Counted from the stretch's first letter, positions 7,439 to 14,933 are shown. The stretch is 18,773 nt of DNA from Methanobacteriota archaeon (GCA_026394435.1 JAPKYG010000061.1:1-18773); one strand, 5' to 3'. The notes: a model not told the origin generated them from the letters alone. Numbers and translations: made by a program.

Positions 7439-7580
7439 TGTGCAGATACTGTTCAGGGTTTGCCTCAAACGTTTTTTTGCATCCGGGCGCGCAGAAGTAA
7501 TACGTTTTTCCTTTATAGACACTGGTGAATTTCGCTGTTCTCTCATCAACCGTCATCTTACATATAGGATCAATCGCCAT
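7431..7580 (-). CDS. YHS-domain metal-binding protein (49 aa)
   Basis: The reverse strand encodes MAIDPICKMTVDERTAKFTS..., a 49-residue YHS domain. The family features are DPICKM at the start, YKGKTYYFCAPGCKKTF in the middle and NPEQY at the end, with Cys at 7, 30 and 34 as likely metal ligands. YHS domains commonly occur in or next to copper- and heavy-metal-transporting ATPases and are thought to bind the metal. The start overlaps the end of the copper ATPase by 11 bases, and GGAGGTGA inside the ATPase 3' end gives a well-placed ribosome binding site, so the two are translationally coupled. Its likely job is cytosolic copper binding or delivery to the pump (inference). Confidence 0.88.
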   Translation of the reverse strand: MAIDPICKMTVDERTAKFTSVYKGKTYYFCAPGCKKTFEANPEQYLHIT

Positions 7581-10002
7581 TTGTCTTCACCTCCTTTGCC
7601 GGCGGTATATATCGTTTCAATAACAACGAAAGAGTAACGACCGTCACCGAACTTAGTGCCATGGCAAGTCCAGCAAACTCTGGCCGAAACGTTACACCAA
7701 AAAAGGGATAGAGCACTCCTGCAGCAACCGGGATGAACGCGGTATTATACGCAAACGCCCAGAATAAATTCTGTTTAATCCGAGACATCACTTTCTTGCT
7801 TAATTGCACTGCGGCAACGGAATCCAGCAGATCACTTTTCATTAGAACAACCTCGCCACTCTCAATTGCCACATCTGTACCACTGCCAATAGCAATACCG
7901 ACATCAGCCTGAGCAAGAGCAGGAGCATCATTAATCCCATCACCGACAAATGCAACAACCTCCCCAGCTGCCTGAAGCTTCTTTACTTCACTTGCTTTTT
8001 CTTGCGGGAGGACCTCCGCACGTACCACATCGATACCGATATGCCGTGCAATCGCTTGTGCGGTCCGCACATTATCACCAGTGATCATCACAACCTTCAA
8101 ACCCATCGCTTTGAATTTTTGAATCGCAGACTTTGTCGTTTCCTTCAATGTATCTGCTATGCCGATGAGACCAGCGAGTTTCTGATCAAACGCAATGAAC
8201 ATGACCGTCTTTCCTTCCGTTTCCAACTGAACAAGCATCTCCTCAACTTCCATAGGCCATGAAACATTTCTTTCTTTGAACAGCATCCGATTTCCAATCA
8301 ACACTTCGGTTCCCTTCACGGTCGCCTGCACCCCTTTGCCAGCAAAGGTATCAAACCCTATGCTTTTCTCCAAGGAAAGACGGTTCTCTTGTGCTTTTTT
8401 CACGACTGCTTCTGCTAGAGGATGCAATGAATTTGTTTCAACGCTTGCTGCCATCTGCAATACCATGGTATCCTTGACCCCGACACCAAGGATGTCTGTT
8501 ACCTCTGGTTTTCCTTTCGTCAGAGTCCCGGTTTTATCAAACACAATCGTGGTGACTTTCTCAGAAACTTCCAGAGCATCACCATTCTTGATAAGAATCC
8601 CAAGTTCAGCACCACGACCAATACCAACCGTGACCGCGGTAGGAGTCGCAAGCCCCAATGCACACGGACACGCAATCACGAGCACAGAAATCAAAGCAGT
8701 AAGACTAAAGAGCAAAGTACTCCCAAGGAGAACGTACCAGACAAGAAAAGAAACAACAGCGATGGTCAACACGACCGGGATGAAATAACCCACGGCAATG
8801 TCAGCAATGCGTTGGACTGGAGGTTTCGAACCCTGTGCTTCCTCAACAAGTTTGATGATTTGTGCAAGCATTGTATTTTTACCAATCTTTGTTGCTTTCA
8901 CCATAAGGACGCTGTTCGTATTGAGCGTCCCACCAATGACCGAGCTACCGTCTTTCTTCCCCACCGGGATAGGTTCCCCGGTCACCATGGATTCATCAAC
9001 GTAACTTTCCCCTCCAACGACTACTCCATCAATAGGAATCTTTGCCCCAGGTTTTACTACTACGACATCGTTTATCTGAACATCCTCTATCGACACCTCG
9101 ATTTCCTTGTTCTCCCGAAACACGGTCGCGGTTTTTGCCTGCAAGCCCATCAATTTTTTAATAGCATCGGAGGTTTTTCCTTTTGCTTTTGCCTCCAAAT
9201 ATCGGCCAAGTGTCAGGAAGGTCGCAAGAAGCACCGCTGTCTCATAGAACATAAACTCACGAGTTAACACGATCTCAAACGTACCAAGCACGCTTGATCC
9301 AAACGCAACACCAATCCCCATGGAATACATCACATCCATGGTCAACGTTTTATTCTTCAGCGCGTGATACCCTGCACGGAAGATGGGATAACTGATATAC
9401 AGGAAAACCGGGGTAGAAATAAGAAGTTCAAAATATTCCAATGGAAACGGAAGACCAACTGGAATATACATAAGAACCATCAGTGGGAGACCAACAAGAA
9501 ACCCGATAGATATCCTGATGCGTTTGTCGCGAAGGTCTTTTTCTCTTACCACCGTAGAGATATCTTCTCCACCCTCAATGCCAAGATATTGATATCCAGC
9601 GTCGTCTATTGCTTTTTTCATTTCAGCGAGGGTTGTCATTCTCTGATTATATGTCACTGAGACTTTTTCCGTGGCAAGATTCACGGTCACTTTCACAACA
9701 CCATCAAGTTGTTTTAATGAATCGGTGACGGTTTTTTCACAGGTAGCACAGGTCATTCCACCGACTTTGAGGATAACTTGTTCATTTACTGTACCATATC
9801 CTGCATCGGTAACCGCTTTTTCCAAATCACTAAGGTTCACCTGTGTTGGATCGTATTCAACGGAGGCGAGTTCATTTCCGAGATTCACTTGTGCTCTAGA
9901 AACGCCAGGAAGACCCGACAGGGATTTCTCAATGGTCGACGAGCACATTGCACAGGTCATTCCGGAGATTTTCAATTCTGTTTTTTTCCGCTCGTTTGTC
10001 AT
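7570..10002 (-). CDS. copA: Cu+-exporting P1B-type ATPase CopA
   Basis: This 810-residue P-type ATPase has two N-terminal heavy-metal-associated domains (GMTCAMC at 14-20, GMTCATC at 82-88), eight expected membrane segments, the TGEP actuator motif (341-344), the metal-site CPC (445-447), phosphorylation site DKTGT (489-493), SLHPLAEA with His527 binding nucleotide, TGDN (641-644) and GDGINDAP (687-694). Segment 7 has YN (752-753) plus P758 and segment 8 has MALSS (781-785), which are the signatures of the Cu+-specific P1B-1 subgroup. It pumps Cu+ out of the cytoplasm using ATP. GGGGAG lies upstream of the ATG inside an 8+8 inverted repeat, suggesting control by a metal-responsive regulator or by RNA structure (inference). 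It is followed by the overlapping YHS gene. No regulator or chaperone gene of the CopZ type is adjacent. Confidence 0.96.
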   Translation of the reverse strand: MTNERKKTELKISGMTCAMCSSTIEKSLSGLPGVSRAQVNLGNELASVEYDPTQVNLSDLEKAVTDAGYGTVNEQVILKVGGMTCATCEKTVTDSLKQLDGVVKVTVNLATEKVSVTYNQRMTTLAEMKKAIDDAGYQYLGIEGGEDISTVVREKDLRDKRIRISIGFLVGLPLMVLMYIPVGLPFPLEYFELLISTPVFLYISYPIFRAGYHALKNKTLTMDVMYSMGIGVAFGSSVLGTFEIVLTREFMFYETAVLLATFLTLGRYLEAKAKGKTSDAIKKLMGLQAKTATVFRENKEIEVSIEDVQINDVVVVKPGAKIPIDGVVVGGESYVDESMVTGEPIPVGKKDGSSVIGGTLNTNSVLMVKATKIGKNTMLAQIIKLVEEAQGSKPPVQRIADIAVGYFIPVVLTIAVVSFLVWYVLLGSTLLFSLTALISVLVIACPCALGLATPTAVTVGIGRGAELGILIKNGDALEVSEKVTTIVFDKTGTLTKGKPEVTDILGVGVKDTMVLQMAASVETNSLHPLAEAVVKKAQENRLSLEKSIGFDTFAGKGVQATVKGTEVLIGNRMLFKERNVSWPMEVEEMLVQLETEGKTVMFIAFDQKLAGLIGIADTLKETTKSAIQKFKAMGLKVVMITGDNVRTAQAIARHIGIDVVRAEVLPQEKASEVKKLQAAGEVVAFVGDGINDAPALAQADVGIAIGSGTDVAIESGEVVLMKSDLLDSVAAVQLSKKVMSRIKQNLFWAFAYNTAFIPVAAGVLYPFFGVTFRPEFAGLAMALSSVTVVTLSLLLKRYIPPAKEVKTNGD

Positions 10003-10003
10003 G

Positions 10004-10027
10004 AATCAACTCCCCTTACAGTTGATT
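10004..10027. promoter_or_regulatory. Perfect 8+8 inverted repeat upstream of copA (candidate operator)
   Basis: On the plus strand AATCAACT (10004-10011) and AGTTGATT (10020-10027) are perfect inverted arms around an 8-base spacer. The spacer carries the copA ribosome binding site on the minus strand. The repeat begins 2 bases upstream of the copA ATG and lies about 25 bases downstream of a TATA-like box, so it probably spans the transcription start. A homodimeric repressor could bind here; alternatively the RNA could form a hairpin hiding the ribosome site. Confidence 0.5.
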
Positions 10028-10041
10028 AAGAACACATGTTT

Positions 10042-10050
10042 CTATATAAA
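10042..10050 (-). promoter_or_regulatory. TATA box for copA
   Basis: On the minus strand this reads TTTATATAG, close to the archaeal TATA consensus. Initiation would be expected about 25 bases downstream, near 10020, giving a short leader with the ribosome binding site. Confidence 0.5.
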
Positions 10051-10066
10051 AATTAGCAGTACGGTC

Positions 10067-10075
10067 CTATAAAAG
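10067..10075 (+). promoter_or_regulatory. TATA box for the RimI-like gene
   Basis: CTATAAAAG on the plus strand is a good archaeal TATA match. Initiation about 25 bases downstream would fall near 10096, giving a nearly leaderless transcript. This fits the lack of a ribosome binding site before the ATG at 10114. Confidence 0.45.
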
Positions 10076-10113
10076 AAAAAAACTATTTCAACTGGTTGTC
10101 TTACTATCTTGCT

Positions 10114-10584
10114 ATGCAGGAGACTACACATATCAGAAAAGCATCTCCCAATGATTTCGAAAGAATCATTGACCTTGAGAACACCTGTTTCACATCCGAG
10201 CTAGCCTATACACGACGACAACTCCGCTATCTTCTTACAAAAGCCAATAGTACCGTATTTGTCGAAACGACCAATACAATAGTACGAGGATTTATCATCA
10301 TCTTATACCGGAAAGGAACCATGGTTGCAGGTATCGAAACCATCAACGTCGATCCAGTGTTCCGCAAACAAGGAGTCGGCTTGCGGTTACTCAATGCTGC
10401 TGAAGAAGACATACGAAAAAAAGGTATTTACAAAATCAGACTGGAGGTTTCAACAACTAACCATGCGGCGATCATGTTATACGAAAACGCAGGATTCAAA
10501 AAAATCGCTTTTCTAAAAAATTATTACCTCTACGACCATGATGACTCTCGCGATGCATTTAGGATGATTAAGGAACTACGGTAG
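10114..10584 (+). CDS. rimI: RimI/Ard1-like GNAT N-acetyltransferase
   Basis: This 156-residue GNAT protein transfers acetyl from acetyl-CoA, most likely to protein N-termini. The acetyl-CoA loop is RKQGVG (84-89) after the strand INVDPVF. The C-terminal motif B reads EVSTTNHAAIMLYENAGF (111-128), followed by a YYLYDHDD segment, all typical of RimI and archaeal Ard1/NatA proteins. I use ATG 10114; a TTG at 10096 in frame would add six residues. No ribosome binding site precedes it, consistent with a nearly leaderless message. It is divergent from copA, and its 3' end overlaps the convergent PP-loop gene by 17 bases. Other GNAT substrates cannot be excluded. Confidence 0.85.
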   Translation: MQETTHIRKASPNDFERIIDLENTCFTSELAYTRRQLRYLLTKANSTVFVETTNTIVRGFIIILYRKGTMVAGIETINVDPVFRKQGVGLRLLNAAEEDIRKKGIYKIRLEVSTTNHAAIMLYENAGFKKIAFLKNYYLYDHDDSRDAFRMIKELR

Positions 10585-12034
10585 CTGTTCTTTCCTGCCA
10601 TTTTTCGGTCGGTACCCATTCCCCGTTCTTTAGCCAACAGTACCCGGTCGTATACTCCTCAAGGATCTTTAGTAGTCCATTCCGGAATTGTTTGGGATAC
10701 AAACGGGGATCACAAGTCTCCTTATGCATATGGATTTTTTCAACGTGATCAACATAGCCGACCTCAGGGACAGATCCTTTTCGTTTCAGTAAGAAGAACG
10801 ATTGATCTTTCTCATCTTTATCAAGTTTCAGAGAGGACGCTCCAACGTTTTTATAGAAATATTCAATGTCTTTTTTCCGATAATTCATAATAGTCGGATC
10901 GGTCTTATTCGCCAAAAGATACAATAGAATTCCTAAGCATTTTGAGCAGATTCCACAAGGATAAATCTCACCGTTTTTCATATGACAGGAGTGACAGGAT
11001 CGTTGCTGTTTAGCAAGATCCGGGTACCGCTGCACTAGGATTTTCTGGTCAATAAGACCTGAGATGTTTCGCAACGCAGACCATTGATACAAACCAGGAA
11101 CACGTCTCTCGTACCATTCATTCATTCGTACATCGTAATCCTGGTGTTGGTCGTACACTCCGAAGTAATGCTGGATTCCTTTGTATTGTATCTCATACCG
11201 TAGATCATCAAATTCACTACCTAAAAGCAAATTTCCAATTTTTTTCTCAACAAAAATGGGGAGTACGCTGAACACATAGAACGGGAAAATGCACAACCGT
11301 ATTGGATATGTATCATGCCATATCTTCCGATGATCAGGCCGTATGAGTCGCAGATGATCAAGCATGAAACTGTAGAATCGGTCAACGTTCGTCCATATCC
11401 GCTGCGTATTCGGTTCTGTTTTTTGATGATATTTATATGCCGTCAGCGCGGTCTTCCAATGGCCACCGCTCTCATTCACATACAAAGGATAGACGTTTGC
11501 GCCAAGCTCTTTGAGTAACCCATAGGTGAGTAGACTGTCTTTTCCTCCGCTTGAAAGAACCCCGGATTTCATTGGATCCACCGCGTCACCAATCACCGTA
11601 TCCGGAAGTATTAAAGTAGATGTAATCACTGCTTTTGGATCACCATCGTTTGGTTTTATTCGTTCTTCGTTAGGGAAAAAATCAGGGAGAATATATGGGT
11701 TGTTTCCATGCGCTATTTTGTTAATGAAGATATCACGACTAAATATTACATTGAGGTCGTTGAGTAAAGAAAGGTCAGCCTTGCTTACTGGAAAGTTCAA
11801 CTGAATTTTTTCTGAGAAGAGACCGTAGTTGAGCAACGGCATACAGAATGCGAGTCGGAGAAAGGGGAGATGATTTTCATGAAGCTGTTGTTCATACTTG
11901 TTCATGAGTTCGAAGCGACTTTCTTTTCCATCGGACCCATTCAGTAGCACTTCTGCTCGGACTGTGCCCTTTTCAATTGTTGGGTCAGAAAGTGAAATCG
12001 ATGAAAGACATAGAAGGTTACTTTTGGGGATCAC
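10568..12034 (-). CDS. PP-loop ATPase superfamily protein resembling MurL epimerase
   Basis: This 488-residue protein has a PP-loop signature, SSGGKDS (161-167), which binds ATP in adenylating enzymes. A C-terminal cluster follows: CHSC (347-350), then CGICSKC (360-366), the expected zinc or structural site. This order, with an N-terminal beta domain of about 150 residues and a LLLGSEFDD segment between the two motifs, resembles MurL. MurL is the bacterial enzyme that epimerises the terminal L-Glu of UDP-MurNAc-L-Ala-L-Glu after adenylation. I chose GTG 12034 because GGAGG lies 6 bases upstream; an in-frame ATG at 12100 would overlap the preceding gene by 83 bases. It overlaps the DUF1611 gene by 17 bases. 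No murein genes are present, so the substrate is probably a different glutamyl or amino acid compound (inference). The PP-loop call is firm; the MurL similarity is from recalled motifs. Confidence 0.68.
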   Translation of the reverse strand: MIPKSNLLCLSSISLSDPTIEKGTVRAEVLLNGSDGKESRFELMNKYEQQLHENHLPFLRLAFCMPLLNYGLFSEKIQLNFPVSKADLSLLNDLNVIFSRDIFINKIAHGNNPYILPDFFPNEERIKPNDGDPKAVITSTLILPDTVIGDAVDPMKSGVLSSGGKDSLLTYGLLKELGANVYPLYVNESGGHWKTALTAYKYHQKTEPNTQRIWTNVDRFYSFMLDHLRLIRPDHRKIWHDTYPIRLCIFPFYVFSVLPIFVEKKIGNLLLGSEFDDLRYEIQYKGIQHYFGVYDQHQDYDVRMNEWYERRVPGLYQWSALRNISGLIDQKILVQRYPDLAKQQRSCHSCHMKNGEIYPCGICSKCLGILLYLLANKTDPTIMNYRKKDIEYFYKNVGASSLKLDKDEKDQSFFLLKRKGSVPEVGYVDHVEKIHMHKETCDPRLYPKQFRNGLLKILEEYTTGYCWLKNGEWVPTEKWQERTATVVP

Positions 12035-13073
12035 ACATCGCCTCCATGGCATCGACGAGTTCACGAACACCTTCAGTGAGCGGATCTGAAACAGGGGCAT
12101 TGAACATTTTCAGATAGGTATTCTTTGCTGCTTTGACATCTGACTTGGTCATATGTTCATGGTTTATGCCAACTCCGACGAGTTTTTTTTCAGTGAGCAA
12201 CTCAGCGATTTTCACCACTCGTTTTGGGTCTGGCATCGGATACCCTGGGAAACCATCGAGGTGCGGTCTTTTTGGTGCATCAACTAAGATGAATCCATGT
12301 ATTTGACCCGCAGCTAAAATTTCAAAGCCACCGGGGAAGAACGGATGCACCAGGCTTCCTTGTCCTTCGATGATCATGAACTCTGGTTGGAGATCTTTCC
12401 ACGAGTCTATGATTGCTCCTTCAATTCCTCCGGAAACGAAATCATTGATCATCGCATCTAAGACCACCCCGTGCGGCCAGCCCTGGAGCCAGCCGGTCTG
12501 ACCTGTGAAAATCATATCAGCGGTTCTCCCTCGTTTCCTTAGTTCTTCAACCAGTAAGACCGCCATGGTTCGTTTCCCAATAGCTGAGTCGGTGCCGATG
12601 AGTGCGATACGGATAGATGGTACCTTTGTAATCCCGCCGGTGTAGAATCGTTTATAATCACGGAATATTTTTCGTACGTCGGTGATTGTGCAACGATGTT
12701 CTTTTGCACGTTTGATAAACCGTGGATCGTCTGAGAGAAATTGATGGAGCCCGGAAACCACGTTCAGTCCCTTTGATAATGCCCAGTCTACCGCCATGTC
12801 GTACCCTTCGGGAAGTACACCGCCCTCAGAAACAGCCCCGATGATGAACGTGTCTGGATGTGTCGATGTGAAAGCATCGTCAAGATCGTTCAGTAACGGG
12901 ATCCCTTTCTTTGTTTTATCTAAGAACTCTCCCGCATCACCAGAAGGTATTGTCGAGTCAACCACACAGGCAATGGTAAATTTTTTACTGTACCGTACGA
13001 GCCCGTGTGCGGTCTTTCCATCAGCACAACTGTACAAGCGGTCCGCATAGACTATCGCGCGATTCTTCGACAT
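12018..13073 (-). CDS. DUF1611 family P-loop protein (DgcN-like)
   Basis: This 351-residue protein matches DUF1611. A Rossmann-like N-terminal domain (about 1-145) is followed by a P-loop-like GTDSAIGKRT (160-169), TGQTGW (190-195) and EGQGSLVHP (236-244), the family's conserved motifs. One characterised member, DgcN, has been described as a D-glutamate N-acetyltransferase acting with the deacetylase/epimerase partner DgcA; other members have been annotated only as NAD-dependent epimerase-like. The gene lies 26 bases after the PLP enzyme gene and overlaps the MurL-like gene, so the three should act in one pathway. The ATG at 13073 has no clear ribosome site. The exact acyl donor and substrate cannot be read from sequence. 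Confidence 0.8.
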   Translation of the reverse strand: MSKNRAIVYADRLYSCADGKTAHGLVRYSKKFTIACVVDSTIPSGDAGEFLDKTKKGIPLLNDLDDAFTSTHPDTFIIGAVSEGGVLPEGYDMAVDWALSKGLNVVSGLHQFLSDDPRFIKRAKEHRCTITDVRKIFRDYKRFYTGGITKVPSIRIALIGTDSAIGKRTMAVLLVEELRKRGRTADMIFTGQTGWLQGWPHGVVLDAMINDFVSGGIEGAIIDSWKDLQPEFMIIEGQGSLVHPFFPGGFEILAAGQIHGFILVDAPKRPHLDGFPGYPMPDPKRVVKIAELLTEKKLVGVGINHEHMTKSDVKAAKNTYLKMFNAPVSDPLTEGVRELVDAMEAMCDPQK

Positions 13074-13099
13074 AAAGGAATCATTCCGTGGTGATGTCT

Positions 13100-14077
13100 T
13101 TACCTAAATTTTCTCCCCGTGAGAACAATAACGTAATCGCTGTTGAGGACTCGATGTTCCTTGAATTTAATGAGTGCTTCAATGGGGCTTGCTGACGCAG
13201 GAAGGACGTTTAATCCTTCGAGGTCTTTGAGTAAAGTATGAAACTTGAGCATGCAGGAGTCGCTTGCGTAATCAGCCCAACCGTTGGTTTCATAAATAGC
13301 GTGTAACGCATCGTCACCATCGTAGGAATGGTACGCGATGAGTGGTTCGTTGATGCTGCTTTCTTTGATTTCCGCGGGCTGCAGGTCTTCGGTTTTTGAG
13401 GCTCCGGTCTTGAAACTCTTAATGATTGGGTTTCCACCAGGCGTGGATGCACCAACAAGGTACGGCATGCGATCAATGATGTTCTTATCGAAGAGGTTCT
13501 TGAACCCATGATAAATCCCGACGAGCGTGGTTCCATTACCGACCGGGGCTGCAACCGCAGTTGGTGACCGGCCAAGTTGTCGATATATCTCATACGCTAT
13601 GGACATGTACCCGCGCCACCCTTCGTTCCCATTCCCTGGATTTGCATCGTATATGTGTTCCATGCGCGAAAACTTCCGGCTCTCTTCGACCGCGTCTTCG
13701 TATTTCCCATCAATCGTGAGAATTTCAGCGTTGAAACTCTGCAGTTCTTCTTTTCTTTTCGGTGCAACATAGTACTGCTCAGGAATTAGAATTTTTGCTT
13801 TTAACCCAGCAAGCTTTGCGAAATAAGCAAGTGACACACCGTAGTTGCCGCATGTACCGACCGTGATGGTATCGTACCCTTCACTCAATGCTTTCTTCAC
13901 ATGGTACTGAGAAATCCTATCTTTCTGTGTCCCGGTCGGGTTTCCGCCCTCGAATTTCAAGAAGATGTTCCCAAAACCAAGCGTACGCTCAAGATTTCTG
14001 GCTCTAGTAAAAAGAGTATCTCCAACACCATCGAGAGGCGGGGGCTCATCTTCGTTTTGAGGGCCCATCAAATCCAT
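13100..14077 (-). CDS. Threonine-synthase-like PLP-dependent enzyme (fold type II)
   Basis: This protein of 325 residues is a fold-type II PLP enzyme. GGNPTGTQKDR (44-54) contains the Schiff-base lysine K52, in place of the NPTGSFKDR motif of threonine synthase. GTCGNYG (74-80) is the substrate-carboxylate loop, with a Cys where most relatives have Ser or Thr. PVGNGTTLVG carries the PLP-phosphate glycine loop. It lacks the N-terminal domain of true threonine synthases (usually over 350 residues). I chose ATG 14077, since GGGAGA lies 6 bases upstream; the open frame extends to 14170, but that region holds the promoter. It is the first gene of the operon with DUF1611 and MurL-like genes. It may be a racemase, dehydratase or beta/gamma-replacement enzyme rather than housekeeping ThrC (inference). 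Confidence 0.78.
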   Translation of the reverse strand: MDLMGPQNEDEPPPLDGVGDTLFTRARNLERTLGFGNIFLKFEGGNPTGTQKDRISQYHVKKALSEGYDTITVGTCGNYGVSLAYFAKLAGLKAKILIPEQYYVAPKRKEELQSFNAEILTIDGKYEDAVEESRKFSRMEHIYDANPGNGNEGWRGYMSIAYEIYRQLGRSPTAVAAPVGNGTTLVGIYHGFKNLFDKNIIDRMPYLVGASTPGGNPIIKSFKTGASKTEDLQPAEIKESSINEPLIAYHSYDGDDALHAIYETNGWADYASDSCMLKFHTLLKDLEGLNVLPASASPIEALIKFKEHRVLNSDYVIVLTGRKFR

Positions 14078-14136
14078 CTGGTTCTCCCTTTCATTGTAAA
14101 ATGACTCACTACGTATACCGTATTGAAAAACACGTA

Positions 14137-14148
14137 TTAAAATATATT
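14137..14148 (-). promoter_or_regulatory. TATA box for the PLP/DUF1611/MurL-like operon
   Basis: On the minus strand this reads AATATATTTTAA. Initiation about 25 bases downstream would leave a leader of about 40 bases with the ribosome site GGGAGA, supporting the start at 14077 over 14170. Confidence 0.5.
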
Positions 14149-14195
14149 GTAACGTACGATGATCATACATTTGATTTTTTTTTTTTGGGAAAATA

Positions 14196-14274
14196 ATAAT
14201 GATGCGTACATGGCGGATAAAAAAAATGGTTATATTTTTTTACAAAAAATTTTCATAATGATGCAAACACGGTG
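14196..14274. repeat. Two-copy imperfect direct repeat
   Basis: Copies at 14196-14215 and 14255-14274 share ATAATGATGC exactly, then match at 6 of the next 10 positions (ACA and GG conserved). Their centres are 59 bases apart, between the divergent promoters. They could be paired regulator sites; chance in AT-rich DNA is also possible. Confidence 0.35.
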
Positions 14275-14332
14275 AACGCATATGAAAAAATTGTGGTCAT
14301 TATCAGCTGTAACCGCAGGGGAGAAGACAAGA

Positions 14333-14341
14333 CTTTATAAA
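14333..14341 (+). promoter_or_regulatory. TATA box for the zinc-ribbon gene
   Basis: CTTTATAAA is a close match to the archaeal TATA consensus, 60 bases upstream of the ATG at 14401. Confidence 0.5.
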
Positions 14342-14400
14342 CAATAATCCTATTGCATTTTGACACTCACCACATGACAGAGTGAGAGGGATGGAATACT

Positions 14401-14523
14401 ATGCCACTATACTGCTCTGTTTGCGGAGACGAACTCGAACCCGAGGAAGAAATGGAAGGCATCTGCGAAAGTTGTAAGCTTGCAGCGAGCGGGCAGATTA
14501 GCACTGACGAAGTAGAACCTTAG
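14401..14523 (+). CDS. Small zinc-ribbon protein (40 aa)
   Basis: The ORF encodes MPLYCSVCGDELEPEEEMEG and 20 more residues. Two CxxC pairs (C5/C8 and C22/C25) are spaced as in a treble-clef or zinc-ribbon finger, and the remainder is acidic. GAGGGATGG upstream gives a ribosome binding site and a TATA box lies 60 bases before the start, so expression is well supported despite the short length. No function is recognised. Small fingers of this type in archaea are usually accessory to transcription, translation or proteolysis. The stand-alone RAM-domain gene follows 91 bases later on the same strand. Confidence 0.75.
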   Translation: MPLYCSVCGDELEPEEEMEGICESCKLAASGQISTDEVEP

Positions 14524-14614
14524 GTTCGATAAACGAAAGAAAACATTACATCAACAAAAAATAAAATAAAGAATATTGATGAAAAAAAATATGAAAAGAA
14601 AAGGAGGAAAACAG

Positions 14615-14848
14615 ATGGCCATAGGCTTTGTCCTAATAAATGTCGCACCAGCACACGAACATGAAGTCTACAACAAACTATCGAAAATACCACAGATCAT
14701 TGAGCTACACCCTTTGTTTGGAGAATATGATCTGATCGCAAAAATCGAAGCGGACGATTTCGAGGAGCTTGGGACGATCATCGTTAACAAAATACGATCA
14801 ATTACCGGCGTCCTTGACACAAAAACATTGACCGGTCTGACATTTTAA
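14615..14848 (+). CDS. Stand-alone RAM domain (Lrp/AsnC ligand-binding) protein
   Basis: This 77-residue protein is the alpha/beta ligand-binding domain of Lrp/AsnC regulators without the DNA-binding helix-turn-helix. It shows the beta-alpha-beta pattern AIGFVLINVAPAHEHEVYNK, then PQIIELHPLFGEYDLIAKIE, then a helix and a last strand at VLDTKTLTGLTF. I start at ATG 14615 because GGAGG lies 7 bases upstream; upstream in-frame TTG and ATG codons lie in A-rich leader. Stand-alone RAM proteins form rings, bind amino acids and can modulate full-length Lrp proteins. The HPLFGEYDL segment (residues 29-37) occupies the usual effector-site region. Confidence 0.85.
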   Translation: MAIGFVLINVAPAHEHEVYNKLSKIPQIIELHPLFGEYDLIAKIEADDFEELGTIIVNKIRSITGVLDTKTLTGLTF

Positions 14849-14911
14849 TAAAGAAGAACGACTTGCTTATCTTCGATATAACAAAGGTATGCTTGGTGAT
14901 GACAGGTCGAT

Positions 14912-14921
14912 TTCTTTTTTT
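14912..14921 (+). terminator. Oligo-T terminator for the RAM-domain gene
   Basis: A TTCTTTTTTT run lies 64 bases after the RAM stop and immediately before the convergent dCTP-deaminase-like gene, a position fitting archaeal T-run termination. Confidence 0.4.
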
Positions 14922-14933
14922 AATGAAACGGTA

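Larger units (their letters stand above)
14078..14400. other. Divergent intergenic region with two promoters and a direct repeat
   Basis: About 320 bases between the PLP enzyme gene and the zinc-ribbon gene hold no supported ORF. They contain a TATA element for each direction (14137-14148 minus, 14333-14341 plus), a long T-run (14174-14186) and two copies of a 20-base motif. Confidence 0.5.

Noticed and set aside
2610..7597. Shared 12-base GGAGGTGAAGAC before the first SCP2 gene and, on the minus strand, before the YHS gene
   Set aside because: Both are ribosome sites inside the end of an upstream gene; the match is explained by the Shine-Dalgarno core plus common Glu/Lys/Asp codons.
8276..8788. 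170-codon open frame on the plus strand inside copA
   Set aside because: It is antisense to well-conserved ATPase motifs and shows no domain of its own.
12035..12100. Longer N-terminus for the MurL-like protein from ATG 12100
   Set aside because: It would overlap the DUF1611 gene by 83 bases without a ribosome site; GTG 12034 has GGAGG at ideal spacing.
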